A DNA stretch of 64,000 nucleotides from Rhodococcus sp. RD6.2 (GTDB taxonomy: Bacteria; Actinomycetota; Actinomycetes; Mycobacteriales; Mycobacteriaceae), in the NCBI RefSeq assembly GCF_001040705.1, contig NZ_CVQP01000009.1, positions 354,139 through 418,138 on the forward strand. Direction: 5' to 3'. The position numbers and the translations under genes were made by a program. Each line of letters opens with the position of its first letter. Within the stretch, counting starts at the first letter, position 1. A model generated the notes under the pieces. The model did not search any database. It had not been told where the DNA came from and saw only the letters and a program-made list of their open reading frames with translations. Below, piece after piece: positions 26,964 to 35,034 of the stretch.

Positions 26964-28190
26964 CTATCTGCCGAGCGCCTCCTTCCAGGAGACCGTCTTG
27001 CCGACGCGCAGGATCGACCGCTGGTAGATCTTCGCCGCCGCGAGCGAGGCGGCCGCGGTCGCGGCGAGCATCAGCACGACGGTGCCGACGATCTGGCCCG
27101 GGCTCGCCACCCCCGCGGCGATCCGCAGCGGCATCAGGATGGCGGAGAACGGTGGGATCCAGCTCATCACGGTGCTGATGGTGCCGTCGGGGTTGCCGAC
27201 CGCGGAGAACGCGGTGAAGAACATCGCCATGATCAGCAGCATGAGTGGCATGGCGGTGGAGTTGACGTCTTCCTGCCGCGACACCATCGACCCGGCGGCG
27301 GCGTAGAGGGCGGCGAAGAAGACGAACCCGAGAACGAACCAGCCGAGGGTGCCCGCGAGCACCGCCAGCGCCGTCCCGGTGACGGTGAGAACGCCGGTGG
27401 CGAGGGCCGTTCCCACACCCGCGACACCGTAGGCGGCGAGCTGCAGCAGTCCGACGGCGCCGATGCCGAGGATCTTGCCCCACAGCAGTTGCAGCGGGCG
27501 GACGGTGGAGAGCAGCAGTTCGACGACCCGGCTGGACTTCTCCTCGACGACGCCCATCGCGACGTACATGCCGAAGCCGAGGATCTGCATGTACAGCAGG
27601 ATCACCGCGGTCACCGACAGGGCGACACGCTGCCCCTGCTCGGGATCGGGTGGGTCGATCGCGTCGACGGTGACGACGGCCGCGGAGGTCGTGGCGCCCA
27701 GCTGCGCGACGTCGACGCCTTCGGCTTCGAGCGCACGCTGCTGGGCCTGCGCGGCGACGGCGACGTCGAGGACGGTGCGCAGGCCCGCGTCGAGTTCGGA
27801 TTCGGTGACGGCGACCGCGGACCCGTCGTCGGCGGGGATCAGGGCGACGTCGAGGTCGCCGGACGCGACCTGTGCCCGCGCGGTCGCCTCGTCGAGGTCG
27901 GTCACCTCGACCTCGGCGCCGACCTGCTTTCCGGTGGATTCGAGTGTGCTGGTCAGGGATTGGTCACCGACGAGGCCGACGGCCGATCGGGTGACGTCGT
28001 CACCGCCGGAGAAGACGGAGTAGCCGATGATGCCGCCGATGATGGCGATCAGGATGATGAGGTTGCTGACGAGAAAGCTCTTCTTCCGTACCTGGGTGCG
28101 GAATTCGCGGCGTGCCACCAGTGCGACTGCGCGGAGGGTTCCCACCGAGGGGCGGTCGGCGTCCGGCCGGCGGTCCAGTGTGGTGCTCAT
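26964..28190 (-). CDS. ABC-2 type permease (NatB-like)
   Basis: A 408-residue permease. One N-terminal helix (about 42-62) is followed by an extracytoplasmic domain of about 150 residues, then five to six helices from about residue 190. The EEKSSRVVELLLSTVRP coupling motif sits after the first helix of the bundle, as in NatB/YhaP-type exporters. It pairs with the ATPase encoded upstream (ATGA overlap at 28187-28190). The substrate is unknown; sodium, peptides or antibiotics are exported by relatives. accD3 follows after 9 bases. Confidence 0.85.
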   Translation of the reverse strand: MSTTLDRRPDADRPSVGTLRAVALVARREFRTQVRKKSFLVSNLIILIAIIGGIIGYSVFSGGDDVTRSAVGLVGDQSLTSTLESTGKQVGAEVEVTDLDEATARAQVASGDLDVALIPADDGSAVAVTESELDAGLRTVLDVAVAAQAQQRALEAEGVDVAQLGATTSAAVVTVDAIDPPDPEQGQRVALSVTAVILLYMQILGFGMYVAMGVVEEKSSRVVELLLSTVRPLQLLWGKILGIGAVGLLQLAAYGVAGVGTALATGVLTVTGTALAVLAGTLGWFVLGFVFFAALYAAAGSMVSRQEDVNSTAMPLMLLIMAMFFTAFSAVGNPDGTISTVMSWIPPFSAILMPLRIAAGVASPGQIVGTVVLMLAATAAASLAAAKIYQRSILRVGKTVSWKEALGR

Positions 28191-29086
28191 GCGGTGACGA
28201 CCTCTCGGAACAGTTCGGTCAGGGACGGTCGGCGTAGCGAGAATTCGTGTACCGGGCCGGTTTTCAGCGCGGCCGTCAGCACGTCCTGGTCGGATGCCGG
28301 ATCGTCGAGTTCGAGCACCGTGTGTCCGTCGGCGTGCTCGACGGTGCGCACGCCGTGAAGATGGTCGGCCCAGCCGACGGGCGCGTCGGGAGCGTGCACC
28401 ACCAGTCGCGGTGTCCCGACTCCGCGGAGTTCGTCGACGGTGCCGATCGCCTTCATACGTCCGCCTGCGATGATGCCGACGCGGTGGCACAGTCGCTGGA
28501 CGAGATCGAGCTGGTGACTCGAGAAGATCACCGGGACGCCGGTGTCCGCCTTCTCGGCGAGTACCGCGCTCATGACGTCGACGGCGACGGGGTCGAGGCC
28601 GGAGAACGGTTCGTCGAGCACCAGCACAGCCGGGTCGTGCACCAGCGCGGCCGCGAGTTGGACGCGTTGCTGGTTGCCGAGGCTGAGCGAATCGACGGTG
28701 TCGCCGACGCGTTCGGAGATCCCGAGGCGCTCGGTCCAATGGGCGACGGCGGCCCTCGCGTCCCGGCGGGACAGGCCATGCAGCTCGGCGAGGTAGGAAA
28801 GCTGTTCTCCCACTTTCATCTTCGGATACAGTCCCCGTTCCTCGGGCATGTAGCCGATCGTTCGGCGGACGTCGAGATCGACGGGGCGGCCGCCGAGCAG
28901 CACCTGCCCGGAGTCGGCGGCCAGGACGCCGAGCGCGATGCGCATCGTGGTGGTCTTGCCGGCACCGTTCGAACCGACGAACCCGAAGATCTCACCGGGT
29001 CGGACGTCGAAGCTGAGGTCGTCGAGCGCGACCACGTCCCCGTAGCGTTTCGAGATGTGCTCGATGGCAAGGGTGTTCGAACTCAT
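28187..29086 (-). CDS. ABC transporter ATPase (NatA-like)
   Basis: A 299-residue ATPase with Walker A GSNGAGKTT, Q-loop region TIGYMPEERGLYPKM, a signature that reads LSLGNQQRVQLAAAL (instead of LSGGQ), Walker B VLVLDEPFSGLDP and H-loop FSSHQ. The MPEERGLYPKM form and the C-terminal regulatory tail of about 80 residues are typical of NatA-type exporters. It partners with the downstream permease; both junctions (29083-29086 and 28187-28190) are ATGA overlaps, implying tight coupling with the small membrane protein upstream. Confidence 0.9.
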   Translation of the reverse strand: MSSNTLAIEHISKRYGDVVALDDLSFDVRPGEIFGFVGSNGAGKTTTMRIALGVLAADSGQVLLGGRPVDLDVRRTIGYMPEERGLYPKMKVGEQLSYLAELHGLSRRDARAAVAHWTERLGISERVGDTVDSLSLGNQQRVQLAAALVHDPAVLVLDEPFSGLDPVAVDVMSAVLAEKADTGVPVIFSSHQLDLVQRLCHRVGIIAGGRMKAIGTVDELRGVGTPRLVVHAPDAPVGWADHLHGVRTVEHADGHTVLELDDPASDQDVLTAALKTGPVHEFSLRRPSLTELFREVVTA

Positions 29087-29652
29087 GGCGCCTCCAGGCG
29101 ATCGTTGTCGGTCGTCGGGTGTGACTGGTCGGGGTAGGGGTCGGGGCGGCTCCACGCGAGGATCATCGTGGGGGAGCAGCCGCCGATCAGCAGGGTGGTG
29201 AGGGTGAGCAGTCCGCCCGTGTACGCCATGGTGGTGTGGCCGCCGTCGGTGAGACTGCTGCCGACGACCAGGTAGGCGACCGGGATCATCACCAGCCACT
29301 GGGTGATGCTCAGGCCGATGGGCCGTGCGGCGTTGCGCTGCTGTATCTCCCATTCGTCGAGGGCGTCGGCGGGCGCGTCGCCGAGTTGCCCCGACACGAT
29401 CGACAGCGAGATCCAGATCGGGAAGAACACCAGGCAGGCAGGCAACCACAGCAGCGGAGCGCGCTCGAAGAAGTGGCAGAGGACGCCGATGGTGAGCATC
29501 AGGGCGAAGACGGCGCCGAGTGCGACGACGAGGATTCGGCGCCGGGATCGGGTGCGCCACCGCGGCAGCATCGTCTCGGTCTTCTCGGATCTGACGAGAA
29601 AGCGTCGCGCGCGGTGCCGTTGGTAGCGCTCGAAGAGGGTCTGCTCAGGCAT
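29083..29652 (-). CDS. Four-span membrane protein of the XRE-ABC module
   Basis: A 189-residue protein with a basic N-terminal cytosolic segment (about 1-40, RYQRHRARRFL) and four predicted helices (about 42-60, 67-85, 112-130, 140-160). It belongs to no family I can name. It overlaps the upstream XRE gene by 8 bases and the downstream ATPase by 4, so it is part of the same operon. Small membrane proteins in this position can be accessory subunits or sensors for the regulator, but nothing in the sequence proves either. Confidence 0.7.
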   Translation of the reverse strand: MPEQTLFERYQRHRARRFLVRSEKTETMLPRWRTRSRRRILVVALGAVFALMLTIGVLCHFFERAPLLWLPACLVFFPIWISLSIVSGQLGDAPADALDEWEIQQRNAARPIGLSITQWLVMIPVAYLVVGSSLTDGGHTTMAYTGGLLTLTTLLIGGCSPTMILAWSRPDPYPDQSHPTTDNDRLEAP

Positions 29653-29935
29653 GTCGATCGTCTCCCTCCGGTCGGCCCTGTCGGTAGTACTCGGTCGAGA
29701 GGGGGGTGAACTCGGTGCGCGAGAACACCGCCTCGACTGGGAGTCCGAAGACCTCACAGATGCGCAGTGCGAGGTCCAGGCTGGGGTAGTGGTCGCCGCG
29801 TTCGAGTGCGCCGACCGTCTGTGGGTTCACCTCGATCAGTTCCGCGAGTCGCGCTCGGCTCAGGGAACGCTCCGCCCGCAGGACCGCGATGCGGTTGTGG
29901 ATGGGGCGGGATTCCCCGCGTCGAACCGGACTCAT
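29645..29935 (-). CDS. Small XRE-family regulator of the ABC operon
   Basis: A 96-residue protein with one helix-turn-helix of the Cro/C1 type (IAVLRAERSLSRARLAELIE, then NPQTVGALERGDHYPSL and FGLPVEAVFS). The EVFGLPVEAVFS end is characteristic of the YgzD/YozG group of short regulators that sit before ABC exporters. The preceding promoter has an inverted repeat between its -35 and -10 boxes, so autorepression is likely. The ATG at 29935 may be the first base of a leaderless mRNA; no ribosome site is present. Confidence 0.85.
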   Translation of the reverse strand: MSPVRRGESRPIHNRIAVLRAERSLSRARLAELIEVNPQTVGALERGDHYPSLDLALRICEVFGLPVEAVFSRTEFTPLSTEYYRQGRPEGDDRHA

Positions 29936-29942
29936 GCACCCG

Positions 29943-29971
29943 AGTGTTGTGAAAACCCAACAGTCCGTCAA
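29943..29971 (-). promoter_or_regulatory. Predicted leaderless promoter with operator for the XRE-ABC operon
   Basis: On the minus strand TTGACG (29971-29966) serves as -35; 17 bases later AACACT (29948-29943) is a possible -10, putting the start of transcription at or next to the ATG at 29935. An inverted repeat, TGTTG-8-CAACA (29945-29962), fills the spacer, which is where a repressor would block polymerase. The divergent gene at 30032 may share this region. Confidence 0.4.
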
Positions 29972-30031
29972 GTTGTTCAAAGGATCGGGAGGGCGTCGAA
30001 GCGGTACGACGTGGTGTAGTAGCGTCGGTGT

Positions 30032-30547
30032 GTGCACGTCACGGACTCGGCTCGGGTGCGCGGTGGTGCGGTCGGCGCGACCACCGCGGCGCTTGCGGTC
30101 GCCGCGCACGGTGCTGCTGGTGGTGGAGTTCCCACCGAATCCAGCATCCTTCTGCTCACCGGTGTTGCCGTCGTGCTCGCGTCCGTTGTGACCGCCGTAC
30201 CCGTGTTCCAGCACCGAGTCGCCGCGGTACCGGCGCTTCTCGCAGTGGGGCAGGTCGCCGCGCACCTCGCCCTCGCGGTCGGAGCGGGCCACCACCTCGG
30301 TGTGGCGCCGGCGATGCTCGCCGCCCACGGCATCGCGATCGCACTCTGCGGCCTTCTCATCGTCGCGGCCGAACGCGTCGGACCGGCTGCCGCGGCTGCC
30401 GTGCGGTCGGTTGTCGCGGTCCTGCTCATCCCGGTCCGGGCCGTGGGCGGCGTCGCGGTCGCGCCCGCACCCGTCGCCGTCCGATCCCTCGCGACAGTTC
30501 TCTGCCGCAGCTGCGCGCCCCGGCGCGGTCCACCCGTCCTCGGCTGA
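30032..30547 (+). CDS. Hydrophobic membrane protein upstream of the copper cluster
   Basis: A 171-residue Ala/Val-rich protein with about four predicted helices (about 10-30, 38-58, 64-85, 92-113) and a hydrophobic C-terminal stretch. His residues occur near helix ends (GHHLGVAPAMLAAHG, VAAHG, QVAAHLALA), which could suit metal handling. A Cys-x-x-Cys (CRSC) lies near the C-terminus. It starts at GTG 30032 without a clear ribosome site. The PCuAC-type lipoprotein gene starts 89 bases downstream and the order suggests a shared role in copper trafficking; this is inference. Confidence 0.65.
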   Translation: MHVTDSARVRGGAVGATTAALAVAAHGAAGGGVPTESSILLLTGVAVVLASVVTAVPVFQHRVAAVPALLAVGQVAAHLALAVGAGHHLGVAPAMLAAHGIAIALCGLLIVAAERVGPAAAAAVRSVVAVLLIPVRAVGGVAVAPAPVAVRSLATVLCRSCAPRRGPPVLG

Positions 30548-30636
30548 ATTCCGACCGACTCCGGCGCCCCGACACTGCGGTGCGTCGACCCCGCGCGCCC
30601 TCGTGCGCCAACTCAGCCTTGAAGGACAACCGAATC

Positions 30637-31239
30637 ATGATGACGACACACCGCTTTCGCAACGCACTGCTCGCCGGCGGTACCGCGCTCTGCCTGGGGG
30701 CCGCCCTCGTAGGCTGCTCCGCGGACGACTCCGGCGCCGCGCCGGCAGCCGACTCCGTGACCCTCACCGACGCCTGGGGCAAGGCCGCCGAGGCCGGCAG
30801 CATGACGGCCGTGTTCGGGACCCTCTCCAACAGTGCGGGATCGCCGGTGACGCTCACCGCGGTCACCACCGACGCCTCCCCGCGGGCCGAACTGCACGAA
30901 ATGGCGTCCGACGGATCGGGTTCGATGTCGATGCGCCAGAAGGAGGGTGGCCTCGAGATCCCCGCAGGAGGAGACAGCGTCCTGCAGCCGGGCGGCGAGC
31001 ACGTGATGCTGTTCGACCTCAGCGCGCCGCTGAAGGCGGGCGATCAGCTGTCGATGACGCTGACGTTCTCCGACGGCAGTACCACCGACGTCCACGCGCA
31101 GGTCCGGGACTTCTCCGGCGCCCAGGAGAACTACTCCGAGAGCAGCGGTGAAGCGACCGAGCACGGTGGCGACATGGCCGAGCACGGTGGCGACATGGCC
31201 GAGCACAGCGGCGACATGAACGGCCACGCCGGTGGCTGA
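30637..31239 (+). CDS. PCuAC-type periplasmic copper chaperone lipoprotein with His/Met tail
   Basis: A 200-residue lipoprotein: signal peptide with lipobox ALVGC (Cys27) and a PCuAC (DUF461) cupredoxin-like domain at about 42-160. Copper ligands fit the family motif: His87-x-Met89, Met97 or Met99, and His122-x-Met124. An extra C-terminal tail (about 172-200) consists of three repeats of E-H-(G/S)-G-D-M plus NGH, adding His and Met ligands. PCuAC proteins deliver Cu(I), for example to cytochrome oxidase. GAAGGAC lies before the ATG. The DyP peroxidase start overlaps its end by 8 bases. Confidence 0.9.
   Translation: MMTTHRFRNALLAGGTALCLGAALVGCSADDSGAAPAADSVTLTDAWGKAAEAGSMTAVFGTLSNSAGSPVTLTAVTTDASPRAELHEMASDGSGSMSMRQKEGGLEIPAGGDSVLQPGGEHVMLFDLSAPLKAGDQLSMTLTFSDGSTTDVHAQVRDFSGAQENYSESSGEATEHGGDMAEHGGDMAEHSGDMNGHAGG
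31159..31221 (+). repeat. Three tandem 21-bp repeats in the PCuAC gene
   Basis: Units at 31159-31179 and 31180-31200 are identical; the third, 31201-31221, differs at four positions. Each encodes E-H-(G/S)-G-D-M-(A/N). Being in frame, unit gain or loss would lengthen or shorten the metal-binding tail without a frameshift. Confidence 0.95.
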
Positions 31240-32410
31240 TCTGAGTCGCCGCCGACTGCTCGGTGGCGGTGCACTGGCCGTCGGGGGTGCCGCGCTCGGA
31301 TGGGGCGCGGCGTCCGCGGTCGACCGGACCGCGTCCGCGGTGACACCGGAAACGGTGCCGTTCCACGGTGAGCATCAGGCAGGTGTCGCGACGACTCCGC
31401 CCGCGCACACCACGTTCGTCGCGCTCGATCTGCGGCCCGACGCGGACCGCGACGCGATCATCCGGCTGCTGCGGGTGTGGACCGACGACGCCACTCGGTT
31501 GACCGAGGGGCGCCCCGCGCTCGCCGACACCGAACCCGAGCTCGCACCGACCCCGGCCCGGCTCACGGTCACCGTCGGGTTCGGGCCACGCGTGTTCACG
31601 GTGGCCGGTGTCGAGGACCGGCGGCCTTCCTGGCTCGCGCCGCTGCCGCCGTTCGCGGTCGACCGACTCGAATCCCGCTGGAACGATGGCGATCTGCTGC
31701 TGCAGGTCGGATCCGACGACCCGGTGACCGTGGCGCACGCCCTGCGTGTCCTGCTCAAGGGGTCGCGGACGACGGCGACGGTGCGGTGGACGCAACGCGG
31801 GTTCCGACGAGCTCGCGGCAGTGAGCCCGAGGGCACCACGATGCGCAACCTCATGGGACAGGTCGACGGCACCGTGAATCCGCAAGGCGGAACCGCGGAC
31901 TTCGACGGCCTCGTCTGGAACACCGACGGGCCGCTCGCGGGCGGGACGTCGGTGGTGATCCGCCGGATCCGGCTCGACCTCGACGCCTGGGACGAGTTGG
32001 ACCGTCCGGGACGCGAGATCGTCATGGGCCGACGGCTGTCCGACGGGGCGCCGCTGACGGGGAACGCCGAACACGACGAACCGGACTTCGGTGCGATCGG
32101 CTCCGGTGGGTTCACGGTGATCGCGCCGAACTCTCACATCGCGCTGTCCCGGTCCCTCGACCCGAGTGAGCGCTTCCACCGGCGGTCGTACAACTACGAC
32201 GACGCCCCCGCCGGGGATGAGGTGTCGGACTCCGGGCTGATCTTCGTGTCCTACCAGGCGGATCCGGTCGCGCAGTTCGTCCCCGTGCAGCAACGCCTGT
32301 CGGATGCGGACCTGTTCAACACGTGGTCGACGCCGATCGGGTCGGCGGTGTTCGCCATCCTCCCGGGTTGCCGCGAGGGCGAGTACCTGGGTCAGTCGCT
32401 CCTCGGGTAG
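31232..32410 (+). CDS. Tat-exported DyP-type heme peroxidase (EfeB/DypA-like)
   Basis: A 392-residue peroxidase. The N-terminus has a Tat signal (SRRRLLGGGALAVGG). The DyP motif GQVDG (209-213, catalytic Asp212), the proximal heme His302 in NSHIALSR and the distal Arg in HRRSYNYDD are present, as is the C-terminal FVPVQQRLSDADLFNTW segment typical of subfamily A. It reduces H2O2 while oxidising dyes, phenolics or porphyrin-like substrates outside the membrane. GTG at 31232 overlaps the PCuAC stop by 8 bases. EfeU/EfeO partners are not present; instead the neighbour is a copper chaperone, so its context differs from the iron-uptake EfeUOB locus. Confidence 0.92.
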   Translation: MADLSRRRLLGGGALAVGGAALGWGAASAVDRTASAVTPETVPFHGEHQAGVATTPPAHTTFVALDLRPDADRDAIIRLLRVWTDDATRLTEGRPALADTEPELAPTPARLTVTVGFGPRVFTVAGVEDRRPSWLAPLPPFAVDRLESRWNDGDLLLQVGSDDPVTVAHALRVLLKGSRTTATVRWTQRGFRRARGSEPEGTTMRNLMGQVDGTVNPQGGTADFDGLVWNTDGPLAGGTSVVIRRIRLDLDAWDELDRPGREIVMGRRLSDGAPLTGNAEHDEPDFGAIGSGGFTVIAPNSHIALSRSLDPSERFHRRSYNYDDAPAGDEVSDSGLIFVSYQADPVAQFVPVQQRLSDADLFNTWSTPIGSAVFAILPGCREGEYLGQSLLG

Positions 32411-32415
32411 GCGCC

Positions 32416-34056
32416 TCACTCCTCGGTAAGGTGCCCGCCGTCCATCCGCCACCGGCGGGTGCTGCGCATCGTGTCCAGCATCCGCCGGTCGTGGGTGACG
32501 AGGAGCAGCGTCCCGTTGTAGGACTCCATCGCCTGCTCGAGCTGTTCGATCGCGGGCAGGTCGAGATGGTTGGTGGGCTCGTCCAGCACCAGCAGGTTCA
32601 CGCCGCGGGCCTGGAGCAGGGCGAGTGCGGCGCGGGTGCGCTCACCGGGGGAGAGCGAATTCGCCGGGCGCAGAACGTGGTGCCCCTTGAGGCCGAACTT
32701 GGCGAGCAGGGTGCGGACGTCGGCGTCGGGCCAGTCGGGCACCTGCGCGCCGAACGCCTCAGCGAGCGGCTGATCGCCCTCGAACAGTCCGCGGGCTTGA
32801 TCGACCTCACCGACCGCGACGCCGGAGCCCAGTGTTGCGGTGCCCTCGTCGGGGGTGAGGCGGCCGAGCAGCACACTCAGCAGCGTCGACTTGCCGGAGC
32901 CGTTCGGTCCGGTGACGAGAATGCGGTCACCCCAGTCGATCTGGGTGTGGATCGGGCCGAGCCGGAACGTTTCACGCTGAACAACGGCACCGGACAGCGT
33001 CGCGACGACGGCGCCGCTGCGGGGTGCGTCGGCGATCTCCATCCGCAGTTCCCACTCCTTGCGGGGCTCCTCGACGACGTCGAGGCGTTCGATGCGGCGT
33101 TGCGTCTGACGGGCTTTCGCGGCCTGCTTCTCCGTGGATTCGGCGCGTGCCTTGCGTCCCATCTTGTCGGAGTCGGCGCCCTTGGCCTTGCGGCGGTTGT
33201 TGCGGACACCGTGCTCGAGCCAGTTGCGTTGCATCTGCGCCCGCGCCTCGAGGCCCGAGAGGGTGTCGGCGTACTCCTCGTACCGCTCGCGTGCGTGCCT
33301 GCGGGCGACGGCTCGTTCCGCCAGGTACGACTCGTAACTGCCGTCGTACACGGCGATCTGCTGCTGTGCGAGATCGAGTTCGACGATCCCGGTGACGGTG
33401 CGCGCCAGGAACTCCCGGTCGTGGCTGACCACCACGACGCCCGTGCGTGTCTCGGCGACGAACCGTTCCAGGCGTTCGAGGCCGTCGAGGTCGAGGTCGT
33501 TGGTCGGCTCGTCGAGCAGCAGGACGTCGTATCGGGACAGCAGCAGCGCCGCCAGCCCGACGCGCGCGGCCTGCCCACCGGACAGTGCCGTCATCTCGGC
33601 GTCCAGTCCCGCGGTGAGGCCCAGGTCGTCGAGGACCTGTCCGGCCCGCTCGTGCAGGTCGGCGCCGCCGAGCGCGAGCCAGCGTTCGAGCGCGTGCGCG
33701 TACCGGTCGTCGCCGCCCGGCTCCGTCAGCGTTTCGGCGGACGCGTTCATCTCGGTCTCGGCGGCGGTGACGCCGGTGCGGCGACCGAGGTACGCCTCGA
33801 CGGTTTCGCCGGGGATGCGTTCGAGTTCCTGGACGAGGTGCCCGACGGTCGCGTCCGGCGGGCTGAGGGAGACCGTGCCCTCGACGTCGGCGGTGGTGTC
33901 GCCGGAGAGGATGGACAGCAGGGTGGACTTGCCTGCGCCGTTGGCTCCGACCAGGCCGATCACGTCCCCGGGCGCGACCACGAGATCGAAACCGGTGAAC
34001 AGGGTGCGTTCGCCGCGAGCGGCGGAGACGTCGTCGGCGTGGAGGGTGGCGCTCAT
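32416..34056 (-). CDS. ABC-F family ATPase (ribosome-associated type)
   Basis: A 546-residue protein with two ABC domains and no membrane segment. Walker A motifs are GANGAGKST and GPNGSGKST; signatures LSGGQAARVGLAAL and LSPGERTRAALALL; Walker B pairs LLLDEPTNDLDLDG and LVLDEPTNHLDLPA. The linker between them (about 225-320) is long, charged and Arg/Lys-rich (HGVRNNRRKAKGADSDKMG), as in ABC-F factors that enter the ribosomal E site. Roles range from translation quality control to antibiotic protection; the sequence does not decide. Convergent with the DyP gene, 5 bases apart. The ATG at 34056 begins the first domain. Confidence 0.9.
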   Translation of the reverse strand: MSATLHADDVSAARGERTLFTGFDLVVAPGDVIGLVGANGAGKSTLLSILSGDTTADVEGTVSLSPPDATVGHLVQELERIPGETVEAYLGRRTGVTAAETEMNASAETLTEPGGDDRYAHALERWLALGGADLHERAGQVLDDLGLTAGLDAEMTALSGGQAARVGLAALLLSRYDVLLLDEPTNDLDLDGLERLERFVAETRTGVVVVSHDREFLARTVTGIVELDLAQQQIAVYDGSYESYLAERAVARRHARERYEEYADTLSGLEARAQMQRNWLEHGVRNNRRKAKGADSDKMGRKARAESTEKQAAKARQTQRRIERLDVVEEPRKEWELRMEIADAPRSGAVVATLSGAVVQRETFRLGPIHTQIDWGDRILVTGPNGSGKSTLLSVLLGRLTPDEGTATLGSGVAVGEVDQARGLFEGDQPLAEAFGAQVPDWPDADVRTLLAKFGLKGHHVLRPANSLSPGERTRAALALLQARGVNLLVLDEPTNHLDLPAIEQLEQAMESYNGTLLLVTHDRRMLDTMRSTRRWRMDGGHLTEE

Positions 34057-34132
34057 GAGGTGATTGTCTCAGTCGCCGCTGTGACCGCCCGAGGCGGGAA
34101 CAATCGCAGGTTCGATGTGGTTGGAGTGTTGC

Positions 34133-34981
34133 ATGACATCTGTGAGCCCAGTTCCGAACGTGCCGCTCAATGACGGCAACACCATCCCCCAGGTGGGGTT
34201 CGGGGTGTGGCAGGTTCCCGATGACGAGACCTTCACCGCGGTGACCAGTGCCCTGAGCATCGGCTACCGCAGCATCGACACCGCCGCGATCTACGGCAAC
34301 GAGGTGGGAACCGGGCGGGCGATCGCCGCGTCCGGCGTGCCGCGTGACGAACTGTTCGTCACCACCAAGCTGTGGAACGGCAAGACCCAGCCGTGGACCC
34401 GTGACTCCGTCTTCTTCGAGTTCGACGCCTCGCTCGACCGGCTCGGCCTCGACCACCTCGACCTGTACCTGATCCATTGGCCGCGCGCCGTGCGGGACGA
34501 CTACCGCGAGATCTGGCGGGCACTGACGGAGTTGAAGGCCGACGGCCGCGTCACGTCGATCGGCGTCTCCAACTTCCAGCCCGCCCAGGTGCGCACCATC
34601 ATCGACGACACGGGCGTCACCCCGGTGATCAACCAGATCGAGGTGCACCCCGATTTCGCGCAGCCCGAATTGCGGGCCCTGCATCAGGAACTCGGCATCG
34701 TCACCGAGGCGTGGTCGCCGCTCGGCCAGGGCCGGGGCCTGCTCGACGATCCGGTCCTCGCCCGGATCGCGGAGAAGCACCAGCGGTCGACGGCACAGGT
34801 CGTGTTGGGCTGGCACCTGCAGCTCGGCAACGTCGTGATCCCGAAGTCCGTGACGCCGCACCGGATTCGGCAGAACTTCGAGGTGTTCGACTTCGAACTG
34901 GACACCGACGATCTCGCCGCCATCGAGAGCCTCGACGTCGGCAACCGGCTCGGCCCCGATCCGGACACCTTCGACGTCTGA
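34133..34981 (+). CDS. Aldo/keto reductase
   Basis: A 282-residue AKR5-type NADPH-dependent reductase. The catalytic tetrad is present: Asp49 (YRSIDTAAIYG), Tyr54, Lys79 (VTTKLWN) and His115 (LYLIHWP). The cofactor-binding loop IPKSVTPHRIRQNFEVFDF is near the C-terminus. It resembles 2,5-diketo-gluconate reductases and mycobacterial methylglyoxal reductases; the true substrate is unknown. GGAG lies 7-10 bases before the ATG at 34133, which is preferred over the slightly longer frame. Cytosolic. Confidence 0.9.
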   Translation: MTSVSPVPNVPLNDGNTIPQVGFGVWQVPDDETFTAVTSALSIGYRSIDTAAIYGNEVGTGRAIAASGVPRDELFVTTKLWNGKTQPWTRDSVFFEFDASLDRLGLDHLDLYLIHWPRAVRDDYREIWRALTELKADGRVTSIGVSNFQPAQVRTIIDDTGVTPVINQIEVHPDFAQPELRALHQELGIVTEAWSPLGQGRGLLDDPVLARIAEKHQRSTAQVVLGWHLQLGNVVIPKSVTPHRIRQNFEVFDFELDTDDLAAIESLDVGNRLGPDPDTFDV

Positions 34982-34991
34982 GCAATACCGG

Positions 34992-35023
34992 AGGCGCCGT
35001 CGACCGAGGGGTCGGCGGCGCCT
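34992..35023. terminator. Bidirectional terminator between AKR and mmpL genes
   Basis: A 14-bp stem beginning AGGCGCCG, with one G-T wobble and a 4-nt loop, lies 10 bases after the AKR stop and 11 bases beyond the convergent MmpL stop. Confidence 0.7.
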
Positions 35024-35034
35024 AGGCGTTTGGG

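Noticed and set aside
26160-28358. Open frame of about 730 codons on the + strand
   Set aside because: Antisense to accD3 and the ABC permease; composition is D/R/G/H-rich noise and no family motif is present.
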